A stretch of DNA of 64,000 bases from positions 1-64,000 of the forward strand of contig CAZJHS010000001.1 of the NCBI GenBank assembly GCA_964545895.1. Reading direction: 5' to 3'. Positions 50,228 to 59,552 of the stretch are shown piece after piece; the stretch's first letter is position 1; every line of letters begins with the position of its first letter. A model generated the notes under the pieces. That model ran no database searches. It saw only the letters and a list, made by a program, of their open reading frames with translations, and was not told the DNA's origin. The position numbers were made by a program, and so were the translations under genes. The DNA comes from UBA6183 sp964545895. GTDB taxonomy: Bacteria > Bacteroidota > Bacteroidia > UKL13-3.

Positions 50228-50373
50228 GTTTACTTTAATTAAATTAGTTTTAAGTGTGGCGAATTTAAACACATTAACGACTTATACCAAGCAGGTGTTT
50301 CTAAAATATGGCAATATGGAGTTAACCATGTGAAAAGGTGGGTAACTAATTAATTTTTAAATAAGCACCTGTG

Positions 50374-50381
50374 TAAATTTG
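50374..50381 (+). promoter_or_regulatory. -7 promoter element (TAAATTTG) of ftsK
   Basis: An exact TAnnTTTG match lies 10 nt before the ftsK ATG. No clear -33 TTG is seen. Confidence 0.45.
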
Positions 50382-50391
50382 TTTTATTACC

Positions 50392-53052
50392 ATGAGAAAA
50401 GCCAAACAAAACATAATCAGTCCCATAGATAGCGAACCCAAAGATTTTGAGCGCGAAGAACCTGTGGTTGAAAAACCCAAAAAAGGAACCAAAGCGGCTG
50501 CAGAAAATAAACCGTTAAGGCTTACCTTTTTAAAAGACGAGCGCTTTTTAAAGGTTACGGGATTGGTGTTTTTGCTCACTGCGGTGTTTATGGGCTTTGC
50601 TTTTGGTTCGTTTATTTTTAGTTGGCAGTACGACCAAAACATTGCTAAAGGTTTAAGTTGGGATGTTTTTTTACAAAACGACCCTGATGCAGCAGAAAAT
50701 ATTTTAGGCAAGCTTGGCGCTTGGGTAGCATATACTTTTATGTACAAAGGTTTTGGCTTGGCCTCGTTTGCGTTTGTACTTATTTTTGGGTTGATAGGCA
50801 TAAAACTTATTACCGATACCACTCCGCTGCCTATTATGAAAACCGTGCGATTTAGCTTTTTTGGAGTAGTATGGCTATCGGTAACACTTGGGTTTATTTT
50901 TACTGATGTTTGGCAAATATTAGGCGGTGCTTTTGGGCACTTCGGATATTTATATCTTAAAACTTTAATTGGTACTGTAGGGGCTGGTTTCTTACTTATT
51001 TTTTATTTTCTGGTATTTTTGGTGGTGGTGTTTAACATCAAATTTTATCAACCCAAACCTGCACCAGTTGAAATACCAAAAACTGAACCTGCCGAAGAGG
51101 AAACAAATCAACCCAACACAGCTTTAACCAACGCACTTAGCATAAACGAACTTTTTGCTGAAGAAGCCGGTGCTGAGCCTTTAAACCCAGATGATTTTGT
51201 ATTAACGGTTAAGGAAGAAGAACAACCTGAGTTAACAGCTGAACCAATAGAAGAAGAGATTGCTCCTATAGAAGAAGCAACAATTGAAGAAGAACCTATT
51301 GCCCCAACTATAGATGAGCAACCCAAGGAAGAAGAAAACAATATTCCCATTGTACCGCTAGTTGCTGCCGGTGCTTTGGCATCAACCCTTGCAAGTGCAT
51401 TAACTCCTGAGCCTACCGAGCCACCGAGTGTATTAACTACTGATAGCGGCTTAGTTTTGGAAGTGCAAGAAACGCCCGAAGAGGATGAGGAAGTAATGGA
51501 AAAGCCTGAATATGGTTCGATTGATAGCGAGTACGATCCGACCTTAGATTTTAGCAATTACCAGTTTCCAACTTTAGAGTTACTAAACGATTATGGTGGC
51601 GAAAGCAAATCGACTGTTGAAGCAGCCGAGTTGCAGATAAAAACTAAAATGATTGAAGATACCTTGAAAAATTACAACATAGGTATCAAAAAAATATCAG
51701 CAACCATTGGCCCCACTGTAACGCTATACGAAATTGTACCACAAGATGGGGTGCGTATTGCCAAAATTAAAAATCTTGAAGATGATATTGCTTTAAGTTT
51801 AGCCGCATTAGGCATTCGTATTATTGCGCCTATTCCGGGCCGTGGTACTATTGGTATTGAGGTACCAAATGAAAAACCTGCCATGGTAAGCATGCGCAGT
51901 GCGTTAAGCAGTGCACGTTTTCAAAACTCTGATATGGACTTACCCATTGCTTTTGGTAAAACCATACAAAACGAAGTGTTTGTGGCCGACTTAGCCAAAA
52001 TGCCTCACTTACTTATGGCAGGTGCTACAGGTCAAGGTAAATCTGTTGGGTTAAATGCCATCTTAGTTTCGTTGTTGTACAAAAAACATCCATCGCAAAT
52101 TAAGTTTGTATTGGTCGATCCTAAAAAAGTAGAGTTAAGCATTTATAAAACTATTGAGCGACATTTCTTAGCTAAAATTCCGGGCGATGCCGATGCGATT
52201 ATTACTGATACTAAATTAGTAGTAAATACGCTTAACTCACTTTGCGTAGAGATGGATAGCCGTTACGATTTGTTAAAAGATGCGCAAGTACGTAACTTAA
52301 AAGAATACAACGCTAAATTTATTAGCCGCAGATTGGTACCTACTGATAAAATGCCACATCGTTTCTTGCCATACATTGTGGTAGTTATTGATGAGGTAGC
52401 AGATTTAATGATGACTGCTGGTAAAGAAGTAGAAATGCCTATTGCACGTTTGGCGCAATTAGCACGTGCTATTGGTATACATTTAATATTGGCCACACAA
52501 CGTCCATCTGTAAATGTAATTACCGGTATGATTAAGGCAAACTTCCCGGCACGCGTGGCTTTCCGTGTATCGCAAAAAATAGATTCACGTACCATTTTAG
52601 ATGCCAATGGTGCCGACCAATTAATTGGTAAAGGAGATATGCTTTATACCGTGGGCAACGATTTGGTGCGCTTGCAATGTGCTTTTGTTGATACACCTGA
52701 AGTAGATAAAATTGCCAACTTTATTGGCAACCAACAAGGCAAAGAACCATACATGTTGCCTGAGGTTAAAAATGAAGATAATGGTGAAAACGGACCAGCC
52801 GAAATTGACCCACGTGAACGCGATAGTTTGTTTGAAGAAGCAGCACAAATTATTGTGCAACATCAGCAAGGATCAACCTCATTATTACAACGCAAATTAA
52901 ATTTGGGTTACAACCGTGCAGGCCGATTAATTGACCAACTAGAACGTGCAGGAATTGTTGGACCATTTAAAGGCAGCAAAGCCCGCGAGGTATTGGTAAG
53001 CGATATTATGCAACTTGAAGATAAGTTAGCGGATTTGAGAGATAGAGGTTGA
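50392..53052 (+). CDS. ftsK: DNA translocase FtsK/SpoIIIE
   Basis: The 886-residue protein has an N-terminal membrane domain with about four helices (about 55-220), a long acidic Glu/Pro-rich linker (about 225-385), and a motor of about 460 residues. The P-loop is GATGQGKS (544-551), followed by FVLVDPKKVELSIYKTIE and VVIDEVADLMM. The winged-helix gamma domain closes the protein (LLQRKLNLGYNRAGRLIDQLE, IVGPFKGSKAREVLV). It pumps chromosome DNA through the division septum. The 212-bp repeats follow the stop. Confidence 0.95.
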   Translation: MRKAKQNIISPIDSEPKDFEREEPVVEKPKKGTKAAAENKPLRLTFLKDERFLKVTGLVFLLTAVFMGFAFGSFIFSWQYDQNIAKGLSWDVFLQNDPDAAENILGKLGAWVAYTFMYKGFGLASFAFVLIFGLIGIKLITDTTPLPIMKTVRFSFFGVVWLSVTLGFIFTDVWQILGGAFGHFGYLYLKTLIGTVGAGFLLIFYFLVFLVVVFNIKFYQPKPAPVEIPKTEPAEEETNQPNTALTNALSINELFAEEAGAEPLNPDDFVLTVKEEEQPELTAEPIEEEIAPIEEATIEEEPIAPTIDEQPKEEENNIPIVPLVAAGALASTLASALTPEPTEPPSVLTTDSGLVLEVQETPEEDEEVMEKPEYGSIDSEYDPTLDFSNYQFPTLELLNDYGGESKSTVEAAELQIKTKMIEDTLKNYNIGIKKISATIGPTVTLYEIVPQDGVRIAKIKNLEDDIALSLAALGIRIIAPIPGRGTIGIEVPNEKPAMVSMRSALSSARFQNSDMDLPIAFGKTIQNEVFVADLAKMPHLLMAGATGQGKSVGLNAILVSLLYKKHPSQIKFVLVDPKKVELSIYKTIERHFLAKIPGDADAIITDTKLVVNTLNSLCVEMDSRYDLLKDAQVRNLKEYNAKFISRRLVPTDKMPHRFLPYIVVVIDEVADLMMTAGKEVEMPIARLAQLARAIGIHLILATQRPSVNVITGMIKANFPARVAFRVSQKIDSRTILDANGADQLIGKGDMLYTVGNDLVRLQCAFVDTPEVDKIANFIGNQQGKEPYMLPEVKNEDNGENGPAEIDPRERDSLFEEAAQIIVQHQQGSTSLLQRKLNLGYNRAGRLIDQLERAGIVGPFKGSKAREVLVSDIMQLEDKLADLRDRG

Positions 53053-53087
53053 TGAGATAATTTGTAGATGCGATAATCAGATAAATC

Positions 53088-53299
53088 AAACCTCGTAGAG
53101 GTTTGATATCGATAAACCATATCCTTCAGCTAATCCCTCAACGCCTTTAGGTGTTGCACGTTGTATAGCTTACTTGATATGCAACCCCTAACGGGGTTGG
53201 TATGGCAAGTGTGTTTTACTATTACCAATATGCAACCTCTTCGAGGTTGTTTTACTACGAATAAATTGCCATTAATTGTTTTCCCCTACTAAATGCTCA
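53088..53299 (+). repeat. 212-bp palindrome-rich repeat, copy 1
   Basis: The unit has four short hairpins: AACCTC-GTA-GAGGTT (53089-53103), CAACGCC-TTTA-GGTGTTG (53139-53156), CAACCCC-TAAC-GGGGTTG (53182-53199) and CAACCTC-TTC-GAGGTTG (53233-53249). It differs from copy 2 at three positions just after the first hairpin, and is otherwise the same. No coding frame is supported. Confidence 0.9.
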
Positions 53300-53511
53300 A
53301 AACCTCGTAGAGGTTTCATATCGGTGAACCATATCCTTCAGCTAATCCCTCAACGCCTTTAGGTGTTGCACGTTGTATAGCTTACTTGATATGCAACCCC
53401 TAACGGGGTTGGTATGGCAAGTGTGTTTTACTATTACCAATATGCAACCTCTTCGAGGTTGTTTTACTACGAATAAATTGCCATTAATTGTTTTCCCCTA
53501 CTAAATGCTCA
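53300..53511 (+). repeat. 212-bp palindrome-rich repeat, copy 2
   Basis: This is a direct repeat of copy 1 at a period of exactly 212 bp, with the same four hairpins. The few differences (GATATCGATAAACC in copy 1, CATATCGGTGAACC here) are all in one short stretch. Confidence 0.9.
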
Positions 53512-53583
53512 AAACCTCGTAGAGGTTTCATATCGGTGAACCATATCCTTCAGCTAATCCCTCAACGCCTTTAGGTGTTGCAC
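53512..53583 (+). repeat. Truncated third copy of the 212-bp repeat
   Basis: The first 72 bp of the unit, identical to copy 2 and with the first two hairpins, end at GTTGCAC. Unique sequence leading to the lipoprotein gene at 53683 follows. Confidence 0.85.
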
Positions 53584-53682
53584 TTAGATACGGCAAGAAC
53601 GATTTGCAGCACAGGAAATTAGCTGACATACATACTAAAACAACATGGCGTCCGTTTTTCCAAGTTAATACATTATGGCAAA

Positions 53683-54207
53683 ATGAAACACCTATCATTA
53701 AAACTTTCGTTGACACTGTTTATTGCATTTACATTTATGGGTTGCCGCAGAGACGATGCACTTGCTGTGTTAACAGAAGGAAAATATCAGATGCTTTATT
53801 CAAACCCAGAAATTTTATCTGTGCACAGTAATTTTGATACAACATATTTAATGCCGTATGATCTATTCTACTTAGCAAAAGTTTCCGAAAACAACTTTAA
53901 CTTTCATAGTTTCATCTATCAATCAAACCAAGTAAAAGTTTTGCCTTGTGTACTTGGCCATGTAACCACATTAAACACCAAAATTACATTTACTAAATTA
54001 CAGCCTAATAAAGCAAATACATTAAACGACTCTTGCTTTATTGATTTACAAAACGATACGGGAAGTGTAACTATTTTAGATGCGAAATTTAACAAAGCAG
54101 GCGAAATTATCGGAAATTGTTACGCATATATCATCTTTAGAAAACCAAATTATGATTACGTACTTTATAAATGCAAAGCCAATTTTGTAATGAAAAAATT
54201 TGATTGA
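53683..54207 (+). CDS. Lipoprotein of unknown function
   Basis: The 174-residue protein has a signal peptide with lipobox TFMGC (about Cys21). The mature part is a beta-rich globular domain with aromatic-rich strands (LMPYDLFYLAKVSENNFNFH, CYAYIIFRKPNYDYVLYKC) and several cysteines. No family is recognised. The gene lies directly after the palindromic repeat array, 100 nt past its truncated third copy, and before a strong terminator, so it is probably monocistronic. Base composition resembles its neighbours. Confidence 0.65.
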   Translation: MKHLSLKLSLTLFIAFTFMGCRRDDALAVLTEGKYQMLYSNPEILSVHSNFDTTYLMPYDLFYLAKVSENNFNFHSFIYQSNQVKVLPCVLGHVTTLNTKITFTKLQPNKANTLNDSCFIDLQNDTGSVTILDAKFNKAGEIIGNCYAYIIFRKPNYDYVLYKCKANFVMKKFD

Positions 54208-54240
54208 GTTTAAGAGTTTCATAGGTGAAATTATAAAACA

Positions 54241-54274
54241 AAAACGCCCCGAAAATTCATTCGGGGCGTTTTTG
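54241..54274. terminator. Bidirectional intrinsic terminator
   Basis: Stem AAAACGCCCCGAA / TTCGGGGCGTTTT with a six-base loop separates the convergent lipoprotein and lpdA genes. Confidence 0.9.
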
Positions 54275-54297
54275 TTTTTATATACCTTAAATTGGTT

Positions 54298-55695
54298 TTA
54301 CATATGTAATGCTCTGTTTGCGGTTGCCGCTAAACAAGCTTCTTTCATCGCTTCAGTATAGGTTGGATGCGCATGACTCATGCGACTAACATCTTCGGCA
54401 CTTGCACGGAATTCCATAGCAACAACCGCTTCTGCAATCATATCAGCAGCACGTGGGCCAATCATGTGTACGCCTAATATTTCATCAGTTGTAGCATCAG
54501 CCAATACTTTTACTAAACCATCAATATCCATACTAGCACGCGCACGACCTAATGCACGTATTGGGAAAGATCCCATTTTGTATTTCACGCCATTCTTTTT
54601 CAACTCTTCTTCGGTAGCACCAACACCGGCCACTTCTGGCCAAGTATATACCACACCAGGAATTAAGTTGTAGTTAATATGAGGTTTTTGTCCGGCAATA
54701 ATCTCAGCAACAAATACGCCTTCTTCTTCGGCTTTATGAGCAAGCATAGCGCCTTTCACCACATCACCAATAGCATAAATACCTTTAGTTGCTGTTTCTA
54801 AATGTGCATCAGTTTCAATACGTCCACGCTCATCAGTTTTTAAACCTGCATTTTCTAATGCTAAGCCATCAGTGTATGGTCTGCGACCAACACTTACTAA
54901 GCAATAATCGCCTTTAAATTCTACCATTTCGCCTTTATCATTTTCGGCAGTAACTGTAACTTCATTTCCTTTTGTAGTAGCTGATTTTACTTTATGGTTA
55001 AAGTTAAACTCAAAGCCTTGCTTGCGCAACACACGTTGTAACTCTTTACCTAAAGCGCCATCCATAGTAGGAATTATACTTCCTGAGTATTCAACCACGG
55101 TTACTTTAGCACCTAAACGAGCGTATACCGAGCCTAACTCTAAGCCAATTACACCACCACCTATAACAATTAAATGTTTTGGTACTTCAGTCATGTTTAA
55201 TGCTTCAGTACTGGTAATTACGCGCTTTTTATCAATTTCAACACCAGGTAATGATGCTGGTTTAGAACCTGTAGCAATAATTACTTTATCAGTTTCAATG
55301 GTTTCTTCTTTTTCGCCACTCACCTTAATGGTGTTTTTGGAAACAAATGAACCAATACCTTTAAATACATCAACTTTATTTTTTTTCATTAAAAAGTCGA
55401 TGCCATCGCAGGTTTGTTTGATCACGCCATTTTTGCGTTCAATCATTTGCTTTAAGTTCACTTGAACTTCACCTTTAATATCAATACCGTGTGTGGTAAA
55501 GGTATGTACCGCATTATGAAAATGCTCTGATGAATCTAATAATGCTTTTGAAGGAATACAACCTACATTTAGGCAAGTACCACCTAATGTGCTATACTTT
55601 TCGATAAGTGCAGTTTTTAAACCTAACTGTGCGCAACGTAGTGCAGCAACATAGCCACCTGGGCCCGAACCGATAATGGTTACATCGTATTTCAT
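54298..55695 (-). CDS. lpdA: Dihydrolipoyl dehydrogenase (E3)
   Basis: The 465-residue flavoprotein has the FAD-binding IIGSGPGGYVAALRCAQLG, the redox-active disulfide GGTCLNVGCIPSK (Cys41, Cys46), the NAD-binding VIGGGVIGLELGSVYARLG, and the C-terminal His-Glu active site HAHPTYTEAM (His443). It reoxidises dihydrolipoyl groups of the 2-oxo acid dehydrogenase complexes. E1 beta and E2 genes lie elsewhere in this window (15267 and 30579). It may serve several complexes. Confidence 0.95.
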   Translation of the reverse strand: MKYDVTIIGSGPGGYVAALRCAQLGLKTALIEKYSTLGGTCLNVGCIPSKALLDSSEHFHNAVHTFTTHGIDIKGEVQVNLKQMIERKNGVIKQTCDGIDFLMKKNKVDVFKGIGSFVSKNTIKVSGEKEETIETDKVIIATGSKPASLPGVEIDKKRVITSTEALNMTEVPKHLIVIGGGVIGLELGSVYARLGAKVTVVEYSGSIIPTMDGALGKELQRVLRKQGFEFNFNHKVKSATTKGNEVTVTAENDKGEMVEFKGDYCLVSVGRRPYTDGLALENAGLKTDERGRIETDAHLETATKGIYAIGDVVKGAMLAHKAEEEGVFVAEIIAGQKPHINYNLIPGVVYTWPEVAGVGATEEELKKNGVKYKMGSFPIRALGRARASMDIDGLVKVLADATTDEILGVHMIGPRAADMIAEAVVAMEFRASAEDVSRMSHAHPTYTEAMKEACLAATANRALHM

Positions 55696-55792
55696 ACTTA
55701 TTTATTATTTAAAAGCGGTGCGAATATAAGCATCTTAGCCAAACGTTTACTGTTTTATGTCAGGTTAAATATTGCTAGCTTGGTATAGCCTG

Positions 55793-56404
55793 CTAATACA
55801 TGGGTTTGTATTTTTCGCCTGCCTCAACTGCAATAGGTAAATGGTTTTGTTTTGGAGGAATTGGGCAACTATAATCTGGGTTATAAGCACAGTAAGGGTT
55901 GTAGGCCAAGTTAAAATCAACCCAAATTACTGAGGCATTTAAATTAGCTTTTACATCAAGTAATCGGCCACCTTCGTAGGTTAATTTACCATTGGTTAAA
56001 TCGGTAAATGGCACCATAAGTTCCACAGTATCTCTTGGGTTTACCCCCTCGTGCAAATAAGCCATCAATTGCATGGCTTTACCATTAATTTCAAAACTAA
56101 GAGTACCTACGGGTAAGTAATTGTATGTTTTGTTTTGGGTATGAGGCATTGCAAACCAATTGGCTGCTGTATTACGGGTAAATTTGGCTTGCACCAAATA
56201 ACCTTTATTTACCTCAAAATAAGGTAATCCTTTAAAGTTTTGAAGCTGTTGAGGAGTTAATGGAGAAACAGATTTATCTAAAAAGTTATAGGTTATTTTA
56301 CCGCGATGCTGCAAAATGGTTTGGGTATAAAGGGCATCAGAATTTTGGCCACAGGCGCATAATAATATCAACCCAACTACCCAAACGTAAGCTACAAACT
56401 TCAT
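55793..56404 (-). CDS. DUF1684 lipoprotein
   Basis: The 203-residue protein has lipobox LLCAC (about Cys18), then a DUF1684 domain with SFEINGKAMQLMAYLHEG, DLTNGKLTYEGGR and the signature WVDFNLAYNPYCAYNPDYSC followed by PIPPKQNHLPIAVEAGE. The Cys/Asn/Pro-rich signature is highly typical of the family, whose function is not known. It overlaps the Omp28-like gene by one base and is the last gene of a three-gene envelope cluster. Confidence 0.8.
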   Translation of the reverse strand: MKFVAYVWVVGLILLCACGQNSDALYTQTILQHRGKITYNFLDKSVSPLTPQQLQNFKGLPYFEVNKGYLVQAKFTRNTAANWFAMPHTQNKTYNYLPVGTLSFEINGKAMQLMAYLHEGVNPRDTVELMVPFTDLTNGKLTYEGGRLLDVKANLNASVIWVDFNLAYNPYCAYNPDYSCPIPPKQNHLPIAVEAGEKYKPMY

Positions 56405-57324
56405 TACTCAATTACATCAATTTCTTGTACGTGCAAAATGTTTAAATCAGGCACATCTTCGTGTACAAAAACTAATAGTTTAGCGTTTTTAGGATTCACT
56501 TTTATAAGGCTACTGATATCCATTTTATAGGCATATTGTTTCTCGAAAACACGGCCCGCACCAATCGTTAAAGTTTGATCAGTAGCAACAGCATCACCCG
56601 TTGCGAATGTGATAATATCGCGTAAAAGATGCATGTGCACATAATTAGGATTAAACTTTACTTCAAAGGTTTGTTTGTCTTCGTACTCTTGCACATCAAT
56701 AATACTATCTTCAATTAACGCAATTGATATGTATTGCTTTTTTGTAACCGCTTGTGTGTAGGTTAATTTTACACTAATAACCCCTTCTTTAGTAGCTTGA
56801 TTAAACTCGTTGGTTAACTCAATATTTACCGGAGTTGGTATGGCTAATTCTTCGTTAGTTTTGGTAGCCCAATCTTGGCGACCTAAAACACGCTCAGATT
56901 TTCCAGCAAAAAAACGTCTGTTAATAAACCCACGCGGCAATGAGCCAGGTATACCTGCTATTTGTAAAATATTGGTAGCGTCTGCTGTTCTAAAATCGTA
57001 TTTACTTTTGTAACCTTCTTTATCAATTGGCTCCACAAAGTTTTTAAGCGCTGCTAAATCAGTATGCAAAACTGCTGCAAATACTCGGTGCTGGTTAGCA
57101 TCCATAATATCTTTGGCAATTACAGCTGCGTCAGGACAGTTAACACACTGCACACCCGAAACATCTTCAATTAATACATTTTTATTTTGCGCAGCAGGTA
57201 CTGTGGCTACCACATAAGTAGTATCGCGCAACTGCTTACTTTCTTCAAAATTTATTGCCGGAGGAACTTCTTTACAAGCAGCAAATACAATCGCTACTGC
57301 CATTAATGAGAATATATTTTTCAT
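56404..57324 (-). CDS. Omp28-related lipoprotein with thioredoxin-like domain
   Basis: The 306-residue protein has lipobox FAAC (Cys17) and a thioredoxin-like N-terminal domain with VSGVQCVNCPDAAVIAKDIM, including a CxxC pair, followed by an Omp28-type beta domain (VNIELTNEFNQATKEGVISV, YAYKMDISSLIKVNP). It is anchored in the envelope and lies 10 nt downstream of the DUF6029 outer-membrane gene. A T9SS-exported relative with the same CxxC-type motif is at 10679-12889. Omp28 proteins are surface proteins of unclear function. Confidence 0.8.
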   Translation of the reverse strand: MKNIFSLMAVAIVFAACKEVPPAINFEESKQLRDTTYVVATVPAAQNKNVLIEDVSGVQCVNCPDAAVIAKDIMDANQHRVFAAVLHTDLAALKNFVEPIDKEGYKSKYDFRTADATNILQIAGIPGSLPRGFINRRFFAGKSERVLGRQDWATKTNEELAIPTPVNIELTNEFNQATKEGVISVKLTYTQAVTKKQYISIALIEDSIIDVQEYEDKQTFEVKFNPNYVHMHLLRDIITFATGDAVATDQTLTIGAGRVFEKQYAYKMDISSLIKVNPKNAKLLVFVHEDVPDLNILHVQEIDVIE

Positions 57325-57334
57325 ACTTCTGCGT

Positions 57335-59026
57335 TTAGAAATTAGTTGTTAAAGTTAAGCGTGCGCCACTAAATGCAGGTTCAACCCTACAAACACCACC
57401 AGTACAGTTTACACCTGCTACTTGTTTTAACCAAGCAGCGGTAATACGTGTAGTTTTATACGTGTAGGCCGCAAAAAAATTGTAGTAATGTACAAATTTA
57501 AACTTTTGTCCCGACTTAGGTTCATTAAGCGCGCCATGCTTTGTATTTACCATATCGGCAATAGAAAAACTCCAGTATGGAGCCACATTATACTCTATTA
57601 ATACATTAGCTAAATTACCTAAATCTTGTTTAGTCATCAGGTATTGCGCTTCCATGCGCACACTGCGGGTTGAGTTAAATTTGTATGTAACCTCGCCAAA
57701 TGGAGTAAATGCATGCACGTATGGTGCGTTTGCCTTTTTCTCTAATATGGTTTGATTGTACCCAATTACTTGCATACCTGCCATTACTTTTAACTTAGGC
57801 GTAAATTTATGCGTTACATCTAAGTAATATTCTCTGAAGAAAATATTAGCTGAATCGTTATATAAATTAGCAATTTTTCCGCCTGCTAAGTCAACACCTT
57901 TTAAGTTTGTAACCATAGAGGTATTAAAGTTAAAATTAGTTTTTTTGTTAGGCTTGTAAGTTACTTCAACCTGAAAAGTATTTTCTCCTAACTCTTGCAC
58001 CACGGCATTGTAACGTGCTAACAATCGATATGTATTTTGGCGTGTTAAGGCTGGTAAATAATTAACCAAGGCTTGATTTGAAGGATAAGGACTTGTTTCT
58101 AAAGGTGAAGTACGGAATTGGAAATTTTTGATTCTGCGATATTGCCCAGTAATTCCAAATCCTTTGGTTGAGTATGATAATGAAGTATAATAAATATCGC
58201 CACGGCCCTTAAACAATATTAAGTTTTGCGCCATAATTGCCTCTGGTGTTTTATGTGCATACTCCAAATACCACGATATTTTTTTGTACCTAACTGTGCT
58301 ATAAAAATTACTAGCAAAAGCATTATAGGTTGGTACAAAACGATTTTCAATAGCATAACTATTAATGGTTGATGCGATGCTATTCATGGTAGTTTGATCG
58401 ATGGTACGATTAACCAAAGAGCCTCCCAAATCAAGAGTAACTTTATCTTTAAAATTAATGCGGTGTTCTAAATTAACGCCTTTTACAATTTGCTCACGTC
58501 TATCAAACCTAAATTTTTGCTGACCAGTAAATGCCTTAAGTTTAGTATTATCAGAAACGGTGTAAATTACACGTGCACCAAGTATTGAATAATCGATACC
58601 GATATTACGATCCTCGTAACCTCTGTATACCAATCCAGTTCCAAATTGATCGTAAAAATTACCAACGGTAATGTTAAACTTATCAATGTCTTTACTTACC
58701 TGCCAAAATCCAACACCCGAACCAGAGTATGCCACAAAGGGATCAAACAAAGGCGTGTTATTAAACACATCGTAACGCATGCTAAAATTAATGCCTTTGT
58801 ATTTATAGTTTAAAAACAACCATGCATCAGCCGATGAAAGTTCGCGTTCGTATTGCGTTGTATTTGCGCCAATGGCACTATCCTTTACATATGCATTAAA
58901 GTTAGATTGAAAATTTCCGGAGAATTGTCCCTTATCTTCGGTATTAGTAGATGATGGAGTTGTATCTTGAGCCCAAGCTCCAGTTACAGCCAAAAACAAC
59001 ATGCACGTGCCTAAAAACTTTTTCAT
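57335..59026 (-). CDS. DUF6029 outer-membrane protein
   Basis: The 563-residue protein has a signal peptide (MKKFLGTCMLFLAVTGAWAQ) and a large beta-barrel with many amphipathic strands. The start of the mature part (GQFSGNFQSNFNAYVKDSA) and NITVGNFYDQFGTGLVYRGY match DUF6029, outer-membrane proteins often found beside Omp28. It ends in ARLTLTTNF. The start at 59026 is preferred to an ATG three codons before, since it begins the signal peptide. It is the first gene of the cluster Omp28-DUF1684. Confidence 0.8.
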   Translation of the reverse strand: MKKFLGTCMLFLAVTGAWAQDTTPSSTNTEDKGQFSGNFQSNFNAYVKDSAIGANTTQYERELSSADAWLFLNYKYKGINFSMRYDVFNNTPLFDPFVAYSGSGVGFWQVSKDIDKFNITVGNFYDQFGTGLVYRGYEDRNIGIDYSILGARVIYTVSDNTKLKAFTGQQKFRFDRREQIVKGVNLEHRINFKDKVTLDLGGSLVNRTIDQTTMNSIASTINSYAIENRFVPTYNAFASNFYSTVRYKKISWYLEYAHKTPEAIMAQNLILFKGRGDIYYTSLSYSTKGFGITGQYRRIKNFQFRTSPLETSPYPSNQALVNYLPALTRQNTYRLLARYNAVVQELGENTFQVEVTYKPNKKTNFNFNTSMVTNLKGVDLAGGKIANLYNDSANIFFREYYLDVTHKFTPKLKVMAGMQVIGYNQTILEKKANAPYVHAFTPFGEVTYKFNSTRSVRMEAQYLMTKQDLGNLANVLIEYNVAPYWSFSIADMVNTKHGALNEPKSGQKFKFVHYYNFFAAYTYKTTRITAAWLKQVAGVNCTGGVCRVEPAFSGARLTLTTNF

Positions 59027-59153
59027 TAAAAACAAATTGGATATGGCGGCTAAAATAGCATTTTTTTTGCTTGAACAAAGGAAGGTAACACAATAGCTGA
59101 CGTAAATTAGCCATAAGCTGTAATTTAAAACTAACGGGTACAGCTATAATTGT

Positions 59154-59161
59154 TATATTTG
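59154..59161 (+). promoter_or_regulatory. -7 promoter element (TATATTTG) of ssrA
   Basis: The same octamer is used by both tRNA genes in this window; it lies 17 nt before the tmRNA 5' end. No TTG is found at the usual distance. Confidence 0.6.
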
Positions 59162-59178
59162 CTGCACTTAACTAACAT

Positions 59179-59547
59179 GGGGCTGACCGGAATTGACGGG
59201 GTGAGCATCTGGCGGGTAAGCACGTAGCGCATTGAGCTGTTGGCGCTTAAATATCAATACTCAAACAATTATTTGGCGAAAATAACTTCGCTATGGCTGC
59301 CTAATCAGGAAGATTACGCATCATGCCATTGTCTCGCAGGTGTTAGCTTAACCGCGCTTGTATCAGAGGCATCATTAGGAAAAGCCTTTTGGCCAACCGC
59401 CTTTGTTGGTTAATTGAACTTAATGGGCTACGGAATTTTTTGGCAGGTTTGGCGGCCTGAACTTTCTCGACAATTAACGCTTTACTAAACGTGTAGAAAG
59501 CTTGACCATTCCACCTCCGGACCAGGGTTCGAATCCCTGCAGCTCCA
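59179..59547 (+). ncRNA. ssrA: tmRNA
   Basis: The 5' end GGGGCTGACCGGAATTGACG and the 3' end with T-arm CAGGGTTCGAATCCCTG and acceptor CAGCTCC (pairing GGGGCTG through one G-U) form the tRNA-like half. The discriminator A is at 59547; CCA is not fully encoded. The internal tag frame GENNFAMAA with its TAA stop is at 59275-59304. The total of about 369 nt fits the family. It rescues stalled ribosomes with SmpB. A -7 element is at 59154. Confidence 0.95.
59275..59304 (+). other. tmRNA proteolysis-tag reading frame (GENNFAMAA)
   Basis: In-frame GGC to TAA encodes Gly-Glu-Asn-Asn-Phe-Ala-Met-Ala-Ala then stop. The usual tag in this phylum ends YALAA; here Phe replaces Tyr and Met replaces Leu. 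The Ala-Ala end read by ClpXP-type proteases is kept. Confidence 0.8.
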
Positions 59548-59552
59548 CCTTC

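Noticed and set aside
51108..51557. 149-codon Ser-rich minus-strand frame in ftsK
   Set aside because: It is the antisense shadow of the acidic Glu/Pro linker of FtsK.
53088..53583. CRISPR array
   Set aside because: The hairpins are short and of different sequence, the direct repeat is 212 bp, no short identical repeats with unique spacers exist and no cas gene is present.
53604..53831. 75-codon plus-strand frame overlapping the lipoprotein gene
   Set aside because: It is out of frame with the lipobox-bearing gene at 53683 and has no recognisable features.
55022..55465. 147-codon frame opposite lpdA
   Set aside because: It is antisense to a fully conserved E3 flavoprotein.
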